Assembly (NCBI RefSeq): GCF_009909195.1
Contig: NZ_JAAAMU010000024.1
Span: 1-64,000 of the forward strand
Length of the DNA stretch: 64,000 nt
Direction of reading: 5' to 3'
From: Paenibacillus sacheonensis
GTDB lineage: Bacteria; Bacillota; Bacilli; Paenibacillales; Paenibacillaceae
A program made the position numbers and the translations under genes. Of the stretch, positions 33,640 to 43,126 are shown one piece after another. The first letter of the stretch is position 1, and each line of letters begins with the position of its first letter. The notes beneath the pieces were generated by a model. It was not told where the DNA came from, ran no database searches, and was given only the letters and a program-made list of their open reading frames with translations.

Positions 33640-35304
33640 TTATTTATAAGCTATTTGATACACTGTTTCATTACGTAGAAGCAGCACGACGGATTCCACA
33701 TGAACCGTATGCGGAAACATATCCACCGGCTGCACCTCAACCGTCCGATACCCACCATCCTCGAGCACATGGAGGTCCCGAGCCAACGTTGCCGGGTTAC
33801 ACGACACATACACCACCCGCTTCGGCTTCATCGCAAGAATCGTGTCGAGCAGCGCTTCATCGCAGCCTTTGCGCGGCGGATCGACGACGATCACGTCAGG
33901 CACGATACCCTCCTGCCGCCAACGCGGGATGACGACTTCGGCCGGGCCCGCCTCGAACGAAGCATTCGCGATGCCATTCAACGCCGCATTCCGCTTCGCA
34001 TCCTCGATCGCTTCCGGAACAATCTCCACACCATGGACATGCCCGGCTTGGCGAGCCAAGAACAACGAGATCGTGCCGATGCCACAATAGGCATCAATCA
34101 CTTGCTCGTTGCCGGTCAACGCCGCATACTCCACCGCCTTGCGGTACAATGCCACCGTCTGCACCGGGTTCACTTGATAGAACGACCGAGCCGAGATGGC
34201 GAAGCGGATCCCGTCGAGCTCGTCATAGATGACCTCGCTACCCCAGAGGACGTGGGTCTCGTCGCCGAAGATGACGTTGGTGTCGCGCTTGTTGATGTTC
34301 TGCACGATGCTCGTGACGCTCGGGATCTCCTCGCGAATACGCGAGATCCATTGCTCTACGTTCGGAATGCGCGAGCCATTCGTAATGAGCACGATCATGG
34401 CTTCGCCGGTGACGAAGCCGACGCGGGCCATGACGTGGCGAAGCAGGCCGCGGCCGGTTTCTTCGTTATAGGCGACGATACCGAGCTCGCGGCCAATGGC
34501 TTTGACCTTCGCTACAATGTCGTCGTTGCTGTTATGCTGGATCAAACACTCGTCCATGTCGATGATGCGGTGGCTACCGCGGGCATAGAAGCCGCCGATT
34601 AGATGCTCGCCGTTCAGATCCGGCTGCGGCAAACCCTCCGCGCCGCTTATTAGTCCGCTAATTGCCATGCCCATCGGCACGGAGGCCTTGTTACGGTAGC
34701 GCCATGGCTCGCCCATGCCGATCGTCGGATGTACGACAACCGCGTGCCGAGCGTCATCCTCGTTGTCGGCGGTTCCGCCCTCAGTCCCCGCTACCCGGAG
34801 CTTTCCAATCCGCTCCAAGCTATCGATCACATGCTGCCGCTTCCACTTCAGCTGCGCCGCATAATCCATATGCTGCAGCTGACAGCCGCCGCACTGCTTG
34901 TAGATTGCGCACGGCGCTTCGACGCGGTCCGCGCTCGGCTCCACGATCTCCAGCAGCTTCGCATAGCCGTACGTCTTCTTCACCTTCATGACGCGCGCGT
35001 GCACGGTCTCGCCGGGAAGCGCGCCTTGAATAAAAAGGGTAAAGCCGTCTGCACGGCCTACCCCTTCGCCTTCATGCGTCAGTCCGATAATCTCGACGGT
35101 GACGTCGTCGTTCTTGTTCACCGGCGCATGGATGCTGCCGGCGTTCGCAGGGGCGCTGCGGCCCACGCTTTTCGCCTCGGTATTTCTAGCGGGTTTGCTC
35201 TGACCCCCAGCATTTCTCGCGGCATTGCTCCGGCCCCCGGTATTTCTCCCAACACTACTTTTACCACCCGTATTACTCTTGGCACTGCCCTTAATCTTGC
35301 TCAT
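33640..35304 (-). CDS. 23S rRNA (uracil-C5) methyltransferase, RlmD/RlmCD family
   Basis: A 554-residue RNA m5U methyltransferase. Residues 1-~65 are a low-complexity basic extension (repeats of GG-R/K-S and R-N), not found in E. coli RlmD. A TRAM domain follows (VTVEIIGLTHEGEGVGRADG ... PGETVHARV). The [4Fe-4S] cysteines are in CAIYKQCGGCQLQHMDY. SAM motif DAYCGIGTISLFLARQ (~385), VVDPPRKGCDEALLDT and the catalytic loop YVSCNPATLARDL complete the family signature. It methylates uridines of 23S rRNA (position 1939 and/or 747 in relatives). It lies 45 bp after the dagK-like gene and is host-like in composition. Confidence 0.93.
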   Translation of the reverse strand: MSKIKGSAKSNTGGKSSVGRNTGGRSNAARNAGGQSKPARNTEAKSVGRSAPANAGSIHAPVNKNDDVTVEIIGLTHEGEGVGRADGFTLFIQGALPGETVHARVMKVKKTYGYAKLLEIVEPSADRVEAPCAIYKQCGGCQLQHMDYAAQLKWKRQHVIDSLERIGKLRVAGTEGGTADNEDDARHAVVVHPTIGMGEPWRYRNKASVPMGMAISGLISGAEGLPQPDLNGEHLIGGFYARGSHRIIDMDECLIQHNSNDDIVAKVKAIGRELGIVAYNEETGRGLLRHVMARVGFVTGEAMIVLITNGSRIPNVEQWISRIREEIPSVTSIVQNINKRDTNVIFGDETHVLWGSEVIYDELDGIRFAISARSFYQVNPVQTVALYRKAVEYAALTGNEQVIDAYCGIGTISLFLARQAGHVHGVEIVPEAIEDAKRNAALNGIANASFEAGPAEVVIPRWRQEGIVPDVIVVDPPRKGCDEALLDTILAMKPKRVVYVSCNPATLARDLHVLEDGGYRTVEVQPVDMFPHTVHVESVVLLLRNETVYQIAYK

Positions 35305-35349
35305 AGCTGTATACGCTCCATCAACCGCGCGTCTCTGCGCACGGCTTGC

Positions 35350-36264
35350 TTATTTATAAGTCGATACGCCCGACTCGTCGACGATGATGCTGAGATGCGA
35401 CGGCAGCACCGTGAACGTGCACGGCAGCGTGCCGCCGTATTCGCCGTCGAGGTTCAACTGTACGTAGTCCGGCGTCGTGACGGTAATCTGATTCGTTTGG
35501 AAGCTGACCACATGCGGATCGTTGAGATGCTCGCCGCGCAGCGCCAGGGTCGCCAGGCGAATGAATTCGCCCAGGTTGCATTTCTTCAGGATGACGACAT
35601 CGAACATGCCGTCGTTCAGGCTCGCGTCCGGGGCCAGCTTCTCGAAGCCGCCGACGGAATTGCTGTTGCAGATGAGGAATAGCATGATTTCTTCATGGAT
35701 CTCGCCGATTTCCTTGGCTTGGATGCGCAGCTCGGTCGGCCGCAGGCGGGTCATTTTCTCGAGACCCTTCATATAATAGGCCAGCTGCCCGATCATCGTC
35801 TTCAGCTTGCTCGGCACCTCGTACGTCAGCTCCGTGAGGGAGCCGCCGCCGGCGATGTTAATGAAGTAGCGATTGTTCGCGCGTCCGAGGTCGATCGGCT
35901 TGGCGTACTGCTGGATGATGAGGTCGCAGGCATACTCCCAATGCTTCGGAATCCCGAGTGCTCTGGCAAAATCGTTCGTGGTACCCAAGGGCAAAATGCC
36001 GAGCGGCGGCCGCACGTCCTTCTCCGCCAAACCGTTAATGACCTCGTACAGTGTACCGTCGCCGCCCGCCGCAATGATAAGATCGAAGCCCCGGTCCGCC
36101 GCCTCAGCAGCCGCCAACGTCGCGTCGCCTTCGCTTACCGTCGCGTGGCAGCTCGTCTCGATGCCGCCGCGCTCCAGCCGCTGGAGAATGTCCGGCAGCC
36201 GTTTCTTGATTTCTTCCCGACCCGATGTCGGGTTATAAATGAGCCTTGCCCGTTTGATCGTCAC
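35350..36264 (-). CDS. dagK: Diacylglycerol kinase (DagK/YegS family)
   Basis: A 304-residue lipid kinase. I placed the start at GTG 36264 (VTIKRARLIYNPTSG) since GGGGGTAGGGA stands before it; the longer frame has no site. Motifs: LIYNPTSGREEI, nucleotide-binding IIAAGGDGTLYEVINGL, ILPLGTTNDFARALGIP, and a C-terminal LNLDGEYGG with the DG pair typical of the family. It phosphorylates diacylglycerol released by lipoteichoic-acid synthesis back to phosphatidate. As in Bacillus, it is linked to an rRNA methyltransferase gene of the YefA type. Confidence 0.92.
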   Translation of the reverse strand: MTIKRARLIYNPTSGREEIKKRLPDILQRLERGGIETSCHATVSEGDATLAAAEAADRGFDLIIAAGGDGTLYEVINGLAEKDVRPPLGILPLGTTNDFARALGIPKHWEYACDLIIQQYAKPIDLGRANNRYFINIAGGGSLTELTYEVPSKLKTMIGQLAYYMKGLEKMTRLRPTELRIQAKEIGEIHEEIMLFLICNSNSVGGFEKLAPDASLNDGMFDVVILKKCNLGEFIRLATLALRGEHLNDPHVVSFQTNQITVTTPDYVQLNLDGEYGGTLPCTFTVLPSHLSIIVDESGVSTYK

Positions 36265-36484
36265 GTCCCTACCCCCACAATATCCGTACAAGCAGAATAC
36301 CGCAATAGAATGACCGTCTAACGCGAGCCGAAGCTCTGTAGGAGCAGCTTCAGTCAAGCGCCCGCAAGCCGCGCTCCATATGGACCGAAGACATGCCTGC
36401 AGCTGCCGCTCGCGGCCGTCCAGCCCGTCTATTGCAGCAAGGCTGCGTTACTCTTCTCTTCCTTCTAACTATACACCAAGGCGG

Positions 36485-37324
36485 CTAACTTCCCAAACGC
36501 CCGGCGCCATCCGCACCCATCGCTGACAGCCATTGCCCGATCTGCCGCTCCATCCAGCGCGCGATAAGCGGGCTCGGCAGAAGCGCCCTGCCATTGTACC
36601 GGTAAGCAAACCCTTCGAGCCGCTTCGGAATGACCGTACGGGTAAAATAACCCTCGCTCAGAAACAGCGGTGCGACGATTACCGGATGTTCCGGGTATTG
36701 TTCCTGCATTGCGCGCAGCTTGCCGGCCGCCTGGTCGGGCAGCAGCATCGCGATGTCGGCGCCGGCGAAGCCGCCTAGCGCGCACATCCGCGCGGCCAGC
36801 TGCGTCATCCCCTCGCGGTAGCGTTCGTGGAACACGTCTTCGCGCGCGCCGTGCGCGACGAGCAGAAGCCGCTCGCTGGCCGGCGTCTCCGACAGTTCGG
36901 CGATATTGCCAAGCAGCAGCCCGACGATATCGCCGTCGATGTCGTCGTCGATCGGCTGGCCCATATACACCCGAACGTCCGCGGGAACGCGGAACGGTTC
37001 CAGCTCGCCTGGACGCTCTGCCGATACGGGCGGCAGGCCGAAAGCCTGCGCGATATCGTCCACATGCGTGCTTCCGGACGACACAAAAAGCGGAAGGACG
37101 TAAAGCTCCTTCACGCCTTCCGCTACTAAACTATCGATACCGTCTTGGATGAGACGGCCTTCTACGATTTCGAGAAAGACCGATACGACCGGAACCGCGC
37201 CGCCGTCCGGCAACGAGCTCTTGCACGTCTCGGATGCGGCCACCGCCGCCGCGGCGTCGTCGACTAGCCGAACCCAGCCCGCTTCGCGCGAGCCGTGGCT
37301 GATAATGAGAATGCCCGGTTTCAT
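36485..37324 (-). CDS. Sirohydrochlorin chelatase / CbiX-like protein
   Basis: A 279-residue two-domain chelatase of the CbiX/SirB type. Each half has the family pattern: LIISHGSREAGWVRLVDDAA with the first metal-binding His, LYVLPLFVSSGSTHVDDIAQ; then LLLVAHGAREDVFHERYREG and VIVAPLFLSEGYFTRTVIPK. It inserts Co or Fe into sirohydrochlorin or a related tetrapyrrole. No cobalamin or siroheme genes are next to it, so the metal is open. It is 4 bp downstream of the yerC-like gene. The 220 bp between it and dagK hold no gene. Confidence 0.88.
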   Translation of the reverse strand: MKPGILIISHGSREAGWVRLVDDAAAAVAASETCKSSLPDGGAVPVVSVFLEIVEGRLIQDGIDSLVAEGVKELYVLPLFVSSGSTHVDDIAQAFGLPPVSAERPGELEPFRVPADVRVYMGQPIDDDIDGDIVGLLLGNIAELSETPASERLLLVAHGAREDVFHERYREGMTQLAARMCALGGFAGADIAMLLPDQAAGKLRAMQEQYPEHPVIVAPLFLSEGYFTRTVIPKRLEGFAYRYNGRALLPSPLIARWMERQIGQWLSAMGADGAGRLGS

Positions 37325-37328
37325 GCGT

Positions 37329-37619
37329 CTATCGTCCCGAGCGCTCCAGCGCCATTTTGTACCCGTCGTTGCCGTAGTTGAGGCACCGCTTCACGCGCGA
37401 GATCGTCGCCGTGCTGGCGCCCGTCTCCGCTTCGATCTGATTATATGTAGCGCCCTTGCCGAGCATGCGCGCTACCTCAAGCCGCTGGGACAGCGACTGA
37501 ATCTCGTTCACCGTGCACAGATCGTCGAAGAAGACATAGCATTCCTCGACCGACTTCAGCGTCAACACCGCTTCGAACAGCTGGTCGACCGTCTTGTCGT
37601 TTAACTTCTTCAATTGCAT
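37329..37619 (-). CDS. YerC/YecD-type TrpR-like regulator
   Basis: A 96-residue DNA-binding protein with the TrpR-like fold: EIQSLSQRLEVARMLGKGAT, YNQIEAETGASTATISRVKR as the helix-turn-helix, then CLNYGNDGYKMAL. This matches the YerC/YecD family of Firmicutes, whose target is not well defined. It heads an operon-like series with the CbiX-like gene. The 37620-37853 spacer holds the divergent promoters but I could not pick out a clear site. Confidence 0.9.
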   Translation of the reverse strand: MQLKKLNDKTVDQLFEAVLTLKSVEECYVFFDDLCTVNEIQSLSQRLEVARMLGKGATYNQIEAETGASTATISRVKRCLNYGNDGYKMALERSGR

Positions 37620-37853
37620 TTCCGCTCACTCCTGCCCTGACTAATATGCTCAGTGTACTGCTTTTATCGACAATTTTCAAGCGTCACCGTTGTATCGCTT
37701 TACAGATCAGCAGAACTTCAGAAAGCGCATTCATAACTTCCGCACCCCTTACATTCACCCAAAATATTTCCCCTAAAACGGGCATTCGTCCAATCCAACT
37801 AGACCATTATCCCATAGACTGCTAACAAAACGTTGAAAAAGGTTGTGATCTGC

Positions 37854-38459
37854 GTGAAATATCGCTACGATCCGTCCGTCAGAAGCTTCCAGCAGCCCCT
37901 CGGCGGCCAAGGTCAAGGCCCGCAAAACCAGGGGAACAGCCCATTCCCGGGCATCTCCGATCCGTTCATGAACAAGAGCATCGGCATGGCGCCCGTGCCG
38001 TTCGACACGGCCGAATTCTCGAACGGGGTGCCTTCCATCAATATTATGCCGGCTTCCAACCAGCAGATCATTCCGCTGCCGGAAGCTCCTTCATCGACGT
38101 CCGTCGCGGACGCCCTCGCGGAGACGAAGCCCGAGAAAGCCAAGAAGGAGAAAGGCGGCTTCAACCTCGGGGAAAGCATCAACGATCTCAAAGGCGTCGT
38201 CGACCGCATGGGCGGACTCGACGGCATCGTGACGACGATGACGAAGGTGCAGAAGGTCGTCGGCAGCATCACCCAGATGGCGCCGCTCATCAAAGTGCTG
38301 GCAGGCTCCTTCGGCAAGAAAGGCGCCTCCGCCACGATCGCCGAGGACGACGACGATTACGTCCGGCCAAGAAGGCCGCGCAAGCGGAAACGCCGCAAGA
38401 CCGCCTCCGGCAAAGGCCTCTCGCCGAACGGCGTGAAGCGCAAACGTCCCCGCAGGTAG
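37854..38459 (+). CDS. Hypothetical low-complexity protein with a basic C-terminus
   Basis: A 201-residue protein. The GTG at 37854 is chosen because AAAGGTTGTGATC, close to the full anti-Shine-Dalgarno complement, lies just upstream; a TTG at 37833 would be inside that site. The N-terminal ~95 residues are Pro/Gln/Asn-rich and disordered, ~100-150 is a helical GGLDGIVTTMTKVQKVVGSI core, and the tail is strongly basic (RPRRPRKRKRRKTASGKG). It resembles YqfQ/VrrA-type proteins of sporeformers in layout, but this is tentative. A spore-coat or nucleic-acid-binding role is possible. Confidence 0.7.
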   Translation: MKYRYDPSVRSFQQPLGGQGQGPQNQGNSPFPGISDPFMNKSIGMAPVPFDTAEFSNGVPSINIMPASNQQIIPLPEAPSSTSVADALAETKPEKAKKEKGGFNLGESINDLKGVVDRMGGLDGIVTTMTKVQKVVGSITQMAPLIKVLAGSFGKKGASATIAEDDDDYVRPRRPRKRKRRKTASGKGLSPNGVKRKRPRR

Positions 38460-38805
38460 CCTCGAGGGACTGCGGTCGCGGACTTGCGCCGCCGAATGGC
38501 GAAGGCGACCCGCTGCGCTTGTGCTTCTCTCCCAAGCGCCCGGCTCGCATCGCTGGCCTCATTCCCCTAGCCTCCTGCCGCCAGTCCCATACCGCGCTTC
38601 TCCCGCAACCCAGCCAGCCGACGCGCCGCAAGAGGCCGCCGGCTGTTCGCCGTTATATTCAATCCGCAGCCGGCATAAGATCATGTAGCAAGCGGGATCA
38701 GAATGCTTAATTGGGCAACGGAACGTGACACCTCGCGCCTCAAACGAACGTATGTGTAACAAACGGCAACGACAACCTGAACGAAAAGGTGGGTTCATTC
38801 CAAGC

Positions 38806-39429
38806 ATGCCAACAAGCGCGGAACTACGTGCAAGAGCAAGGCAAAGTTTACAAGGGCAATGGGGCCGTTCGGCGCTCATCATGCTCGTGCTGTACCTGAT
38901 CGGCGCAGCGCTGGAACGGGCAACCGTGATCGGGCCGATCGTCCTCCATCTGTGCGGCGGGGCAACGGCCGTCGGCATCTACGGCTTCTATCTCCAAGTA
39001 TCGCGCGGACGGCGCCCGCAAATCGCGGTGCTGCTCGATGGCTTCCACGACTTCGTGCGCTCCCTCATCCTGTATTTCCTCATCATGATCTTCACCCTGC
39101 TCTGGACGCTGCTGTTCATCGTGCCCGGCATTATCGCGGCGCTGCGCTATTCGCAGTCCTACTTCATCCTGAAGGATAATCCGGACCTCACCGCGCTGGA
39201 AGCGCTCCGCCGCAGCAAAGCGATGATGCAAGGGAACAAATGGCGCCTGTTCGTCCTGTTCCTGACGTTCATCGGCTGGTTCCTGCTCTCCATCGTGACG
39301 CTCGGCATCGGAATGCTCTGGGTGTACCCGTACGTGACGACGACGATCGCGCATTTCTACGACGACCTCCGCCACCGCGGAGCCGAGCCGAGTTATGCTT
39401 CTCCGCCTCCGCATCCGGGATCCTTCTAG
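38806..39429 (+). CDS. DUF975 family integral membrane protein
   Basis: A 207-residue membrane protein with the DUF975 start MPTSAELRARARQSLQGQWG and about five hydrophobic segments (SALIMLVLYLIGAAL, YFLIMIFTLLWTLLF with IVPGII, LFVLFLTFIGWFLLSIVTLG and others). ALRYSQSYFILKDNPDLTAL is the most conserved part of the family. The start at 38806 fits the family; the in-frame upstream extension is not conserved. Function is unknown. A strong terminator follows. Confidence 0.87.
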   Translation: MPTSAELRARARQSLQGQWGRSALIMLVLYLIGAALERATVIGPIVLHLCGGATAVGIYGFYLQVSRGRRPQIAVLLDGFHDFVRSLILYFLIMIFTLLWTLLFIVPGIIAALRYSQSYFILKDNPDLTALEALRRSKAMMQGNKWRLFVLFLTFIGWFLLSIVTLGIGMLWVYPYVTTTIAHFYDDLRHRGAEPSYASPPPHPGSF

Positions 39430-39490
39430 AGGCCGGGCAGATAAGCAGCTAGCATCGTGCATGCTTACAAGCTCACCAAGTCGCAAAAAC

Positions 39491-39530
39491 AACTCCGCCG
39501 ACGTCGATAGCCGACGTCGGCGGAGTTTTA
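39491..39530. terminator. Strong hairpin between convergent genes
   Basis: A 14-bp perfect stem CTCCGCCGACGTCG / CGACGTCGGCGGAG with a T-run on the plus side and a second T-run on the minus side. It can end both the DUF975 gene and the opposing secreted-protein gene. Confidence 0.92.
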
Positions 39531-39554
39531 TTATTGTCCTACAATTATCCCCGC

Positions 39555-42500
39555 TTACTGCACCGTAAACTCGTCGAACGTATACCGGAACCGCTCGTTC
39601 GGCGCGGCATCGCCGTGCTTGTAGAACTCCAGGCTGTCCTGCCCGTCCGTGATGTTGTCCGCCACTTTGAAATCAAACCGCAGCGGCGCGAACGCATCCG
39701 TGAACCCGAGCGCGGAACGCGGGATCGCAAGCTCCATCTCCCGGCCGCTGGCCCGGTACTGGATCGTCGTCGCGGAGCCCCAGTTCCAGCCGCCCGTGCT
39801 CGTCTCGAGCTTCGTCGTCGTGGAGGTGAGCCCGCCGCGGTTAACGACGAAGTTGTAGCCCTCCCAATTCGGACTGCTGCCGTTCGTGCGGATGAACAGC
39901 CGCATCCAGCCGGCATCCGAATACGCGGTCAGGTTGGCCTGGGTCCTCACGTAGAAGTAGACGTTCGTGTCGTCGCGCGCGACCTTGACCGATTGAATGT
40001 CGTTGCGGCCGCTCGTATCCGCATACGTCGTCGCCGGGTCGAAGCCGGGATGGCTGCGATGCGCCGTATCCCCGATATTGTCGCGGTATTCGGTCGTGAC
40101 GTCCGCCCAGTCGGCGAAGCTGCCGTCGACCGCGATCGTCTTGGCCGGTCCGGCCGGCGGCTGCTGGCGGGCGCCTTTGAATTTGCGCACGTAATCGACG
40201 AGCTGGTTGTAGTAATTGTCCTTATGCCCGCCGTTCATCGGCTCGATATCCCGGCTGAACTCGCGGTTGAACTGGTCGACGAGCACCGTGTTGCCGGAAT
40301 AGCCGGCGAAGGAATTGAAGCGCAGCGCGATCCACTCGTTCCAGCCGGTCACCCAGACGAAGCTCGGATCGATGTCGATCGCCCGCCCCCACTGCTCGCC
40401 GAAATTCAATCCGTAATCGGTTTTGTAGGCTGGATCGTTCGGATTCGTCGACAGCAGGCTGCTTCCGTTATGGAAGCTGCGCCCGCGCGCGACCAGCTGG
40501 CCGGAGCCGTTCAGCTGGCTCATCGCGCCGAGCTGCCAGCCGCCGCTGCCGTTCGGCACCGCGTTCTGCGCGACGCCGACCGAGGCCTGTTCCGACGTGC
40601 CCGGACTTGCGCTCGTATAGAAGCCGTGCTGCGGATACACCTCCAGCCACGACCATTGATTGCCGCCCGTCGGACCGGCGAAATAATCCGGCTGCGGCTT
40701 GCGGAAGGTGAAGAAGCTGCTCTGCGCCGGTATCGTGATCGCGGACGGATCGGCGAGAATGAGCGGCTTGCCGCCCCACTGGAACCACAGGTCCGGATGC
40801 ACGTTCGCCCCGTACAGATCGGTGTATAACTGATTTACGCAAGGGGCGACATTGCCGCCGCCGAACGGACAGAGGAACGCGACCTGCGGGGTCTTGCCGC
40901 CTTCGGCGCGCACCTGGCCCCATACGTCGAGCAGCGCCATCCAGTTCGTCTTGTAATAGGAGCCGTACAGATCGCCCGGATTGAAATTGCTCAGGTCGTA
41001 CACGATCGTATCGACGCCGGCATCGGACAGCTCCTGCGCGTGCTTGCGGAGCACGAACGCGTCGTTGCCCTGATAGTGGCCGAGCGCGGACTCGCCCCAC
41101 GTATGCCACTTGCCGTACGCTCCCCACGGCGGGCTCGCGGCCGTCGACAGCGCGGTCGGATTGGCCGCCAGAATCTGCGACGTGTCGTACACCGGCTGGC
41201 TCCAGTCCTGCAGCCACGCAAAATAAAACATGCCGACGGTCTTGCCCGCCCGCGGCGCCGCGGTCTGGCCATACGTCGAGACGTTCCTGCCGAGATCGTC
41301 GGTCGCCGTCCACGTGTCCGCGTAGACGTCCCAAGGATAGGCGGCGGCTTCCGCGAGCTGGAAGTAATAATTGCCGAAGTCGTCCGGCCCCAGCTTGGTC
41401 GCGGCGATCCGCAGGGCCTTCGCCTGAACCGGATCGAAGCTGAACGTCTGCGGCTTCGAGCCCGGGTTCGGATACGACGTGTACGACTGGCCCGGAATAT
41501 CGACGAACGTCGAGCCGTCGGTGCTGTACTGCAGCTTGAAATCGACGGGGAACGCCAGCCCGCCGCCGCGCGGCGTCAGCTTCAACTGCGAGAAAGCGTA
41601 CGAGGCGCCGTACGTCAACGTGAAGCTCTCGCCGGCAGCGGCCGATACGTGATTCGCGCTGGACCAGGCCGAGCCGGCATTGCCGTCGATCGCCGAAGCG
41701 GCCGGCCAGCCGGAGATCGCGCTGCTTGCGCCCGCGCCGCTCGGCGTCTGCGGCGTCTGCGTCTCGGTGCGGCCGACGTTCATCTCCATCAGCTGCAGGT
41801 AATACGTGCCTCCGTTATCGGCGGAGAGCTGCGTCGCGTACAGCCGGACGTAGCGCGCCGATACGTCGCTGTCGAACCGGATGACGCGCTTGCTGCCGGG
41901 GGATGCCGCCGCGCCGCTAAACGATGCGCCGGGCGCGTCCGTCCAGGTCGATCCGTCCGTGCTCGTCTGGATCTTGTATACCGCCGGAAAGCCGTAGCCG
42001 TTCTGACGCGGCGCCAGCTGCACCGTGTTCAGGCCGCTGACCGTGCTGCCGAGATCGACGCTGACCCATTCCGTCGCCGCGGCGCCGGCATGGCTCGCGC
42101 TGGAGTAGAACGTCGTGTAATCCCCGTCGAAGACATTGGATGCCGCGAAGGAGCCGATCACCGAGGACGCCGATGCGCCGATGAATTTCTGCTTGACCGA
42201 GAACTCCATCAGCTGCAGGTAGTACATGCCGACATTGTCCTCGCCGAGCTTCGTCGCGTAGACGCGAAGATACCGCGCGCTCACGAAATCCTGAAACGTC
42301 ACCGTCACCGGCTGCGAGCCCGGATTGGAATAATTGCGGTACGAGCCGCCGGGCACGTTCCTCCACGTCGAGCCGTCATTGCTCGCCTGGATGGAGAAAT
42401 CCGACGGGAAGCCGTAGCCGTTCTGCCTTGGCGTCAGCACGACGCCGTTCAGCGCGCCAAGCGTGCTGCCGAGGTCGACGCGCAGCCATTCCGAGTGATT

Positions 42501-42842
42501 CGGATCGCTGTAGCCCGCGCTGGAATAGAAGGTCGAGCCATTGCCGTCGACGGCGTTCGCGGCAGCAAAAGCGCCGGTCACCGAGGACGCCGCTGCGCCG
42601 CCGATCGCCGGCGTCGCGGCCGAGGCCGGCCATGCGCCGACGACGAGCGCCAGGACGAACAGCAGCAGCCAGCTCGTTCTTCGCAGGCGCGCCTTTCTCG
42701 TCCCCGCTCCGCGCATGCGCCCTGCGCTCCTCGCTGCCGAATGACTTTCCCGCTCCCTGCTTCCCGTCAAGCTTCCATCGCGATCCGCCCGTCGAGCGAT
42801 TTTCTTGCTCCTCTCGTTTCCCTTCCGGTACATGTCTCCCAT
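39555..42842 (-). CDS. Secreted multidomain glycosidase-like protein with three discoidin domains
   Basis: A ~1095-residue exported protein. The signal segment is LRRTSWLLLFVLALVVGAWP then ASA. Three F5/8 type C (CBM32-like) domains follow at roughly 78-220, 225-365 and 375-500; each has SSA..., WLRVDLGS-like and YYLQLMEF-like elements. Residues ~525-890 hold a TIM-barrel-type catalytic region (GKTVGMFYFAWLQDW, DAGVDTIVYDLSNF, FVWVTGWNEWIALRF) that resembles GH71/GH99-type modules. The last ~170 residues look like a CBM9/DOMON-like domain (AVDGSFADWADV, NVYFYVRTQANL). The start is uncertain: 42842 gives a long Arg-rich lead, while ATG 42716 has GAGGAG upstream and gives a normal signal peptide. 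A cre-like site lies upstream. Confidence 0.85.
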   Translation of the reverse strand: MGDMYRKGNERSKKIARRADRDGSLTGSRERESHSAARSAGRMRGAGTRKARLRRTSWLLLFVLALVVGAWPASAATPAIGGAAASSVTGAFAAANAVDGNGSTFYSSAGYSDPNHSEWLRVDLGSTLGALNGVVLTPRQNGYGFPSDFSIQASNDGSTWRNVPGGSYRNYSNPGSQPVTVTFQDFVSARYLRVYATKLGEDNVGMYYLQLMEFSVKQKFIGASASSVIGSFAASNVFDGDYTTFYSSASHAGAAATEWVSVDLGSTVSGLNTVQLAPRQNGYGFPAVYKIQTSTDGSTWTDAPGASFSGAAASPGSKRVIRFDSDVSARYVRLYATQLSADNGGTYYLQLMEMNVGRTETQTPQTPSGAGASSAISGWPAASAIDGNAGSAWSSANHVSAAAGESFTLTYGASYAFSQLKLTPRGGGLAFPVDFKLQYSTDGSTFVDIPGQSYTSYPNPGSKPQTFSFDPVQAKALRIAATKLGPDDFGNYYFQLAEAAAYPWDVYADTWTATDDLGRNVSTYGQTAAPRAGKTVGMFYFAWLQDWSQPVYDTSQILAANPTALSTAASPPWGAYGKWHTWGESALGHYQGNDAFVLRKHAQELSDAGVDTIVYDLSNFNPGDLYGSYYKTNWMALLDVWGQVRAEGGKTPQVAFLCPFGGGNVAPCVNQLYTDLYGANVHPDLWFQWGGKPLILADPSAITIPAQSSFFTFRKPQPDYFAGPTGGNQWSWLEVYPQHGFYTSASPGTSEQASVGVAQNAVPNGSGGWQLGAMSQLNGSGQLVARGRSFHNGSSLLSTNPNDPAYKTDYGLNFGEQWGRAIDIDPSFVWVTGWNEWIALRFNSFAGYSGNTVLVDQFNREFSRDIEPMNGGHKDNYYNQLVDYVRKFKGARQQPPAGPAKTIAVDGSFADWADVTTEYRDNIGDTAHRSHPGFDPATTYADTSGRNDIQSVKVARDDTNVYFYVRTQANLTAYSDAGWMRLFIRTNGSSPNWEGYNFVVNRGGLTSTTTKLETSTGGWNWGSATTIQYRASGREMELAIPRSALGFTDAFAPLRFDFKVADNITDGQDSLEFYKHGDAAPNERFRYTFDEFTVQ

Positions 42843-42961
42843 TCGTCAACTCATCCACCTTCCCGAATAAAAATCGGGCGTTATCCGGCCGCGCCCATGG
42901 TTCTTCCTATTCCGGCAGCCCCGCAAGCCGCCCCGCATCCCTCCCGGTGACCGCAGCATAC

Positions 42962-42975
42962 TGAATGCGCTTACA
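42962..42975 (-). promoter_or_regulatory. cre-like site (CcpA) upstream of the discoidin protein gene
   Basis: TGTAAGCGCATTCA matches cre TGWAANCGNTNWCA at 13 of 14 positions, about 120 bp before the annotated start. It is nearly the same as the site at 4148-4161. Confidence 0.6.
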
Positions 42976-43035
42976 GTCCTGTTATCTCTATTAACCGCGG
43001 ACCGCGAATATCCTTCGCCCGCATCGGGTCTCCAA

Positions 43036-43080
43036 TAAAAAAAGCATCAAGCCCGCGCCGCCGCGCAAGCCTGATGCTTG
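43036..43080 (-). terminator. Intrinsic terminator after the phosphate transporter
   Basis: AAGCATCA / TGATGCTT with a GC-rich inner stem, then a T-run on the minus strand, about 50 bp after the stop at 43127. Confidence 0.85.
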
Positions 43081-43126
43081 ATCTATACATGTCTATTTAC
43101 GATTTCCTGCATCCTCTGCCGCACCG

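Noticed and set aside
39534..42950. Long plus-strand frames of 431 and 636 codons opposite the discoidin protein
   Set aside because: Arg-rich antisense products of high-GC coding DNA; no family resemblance.
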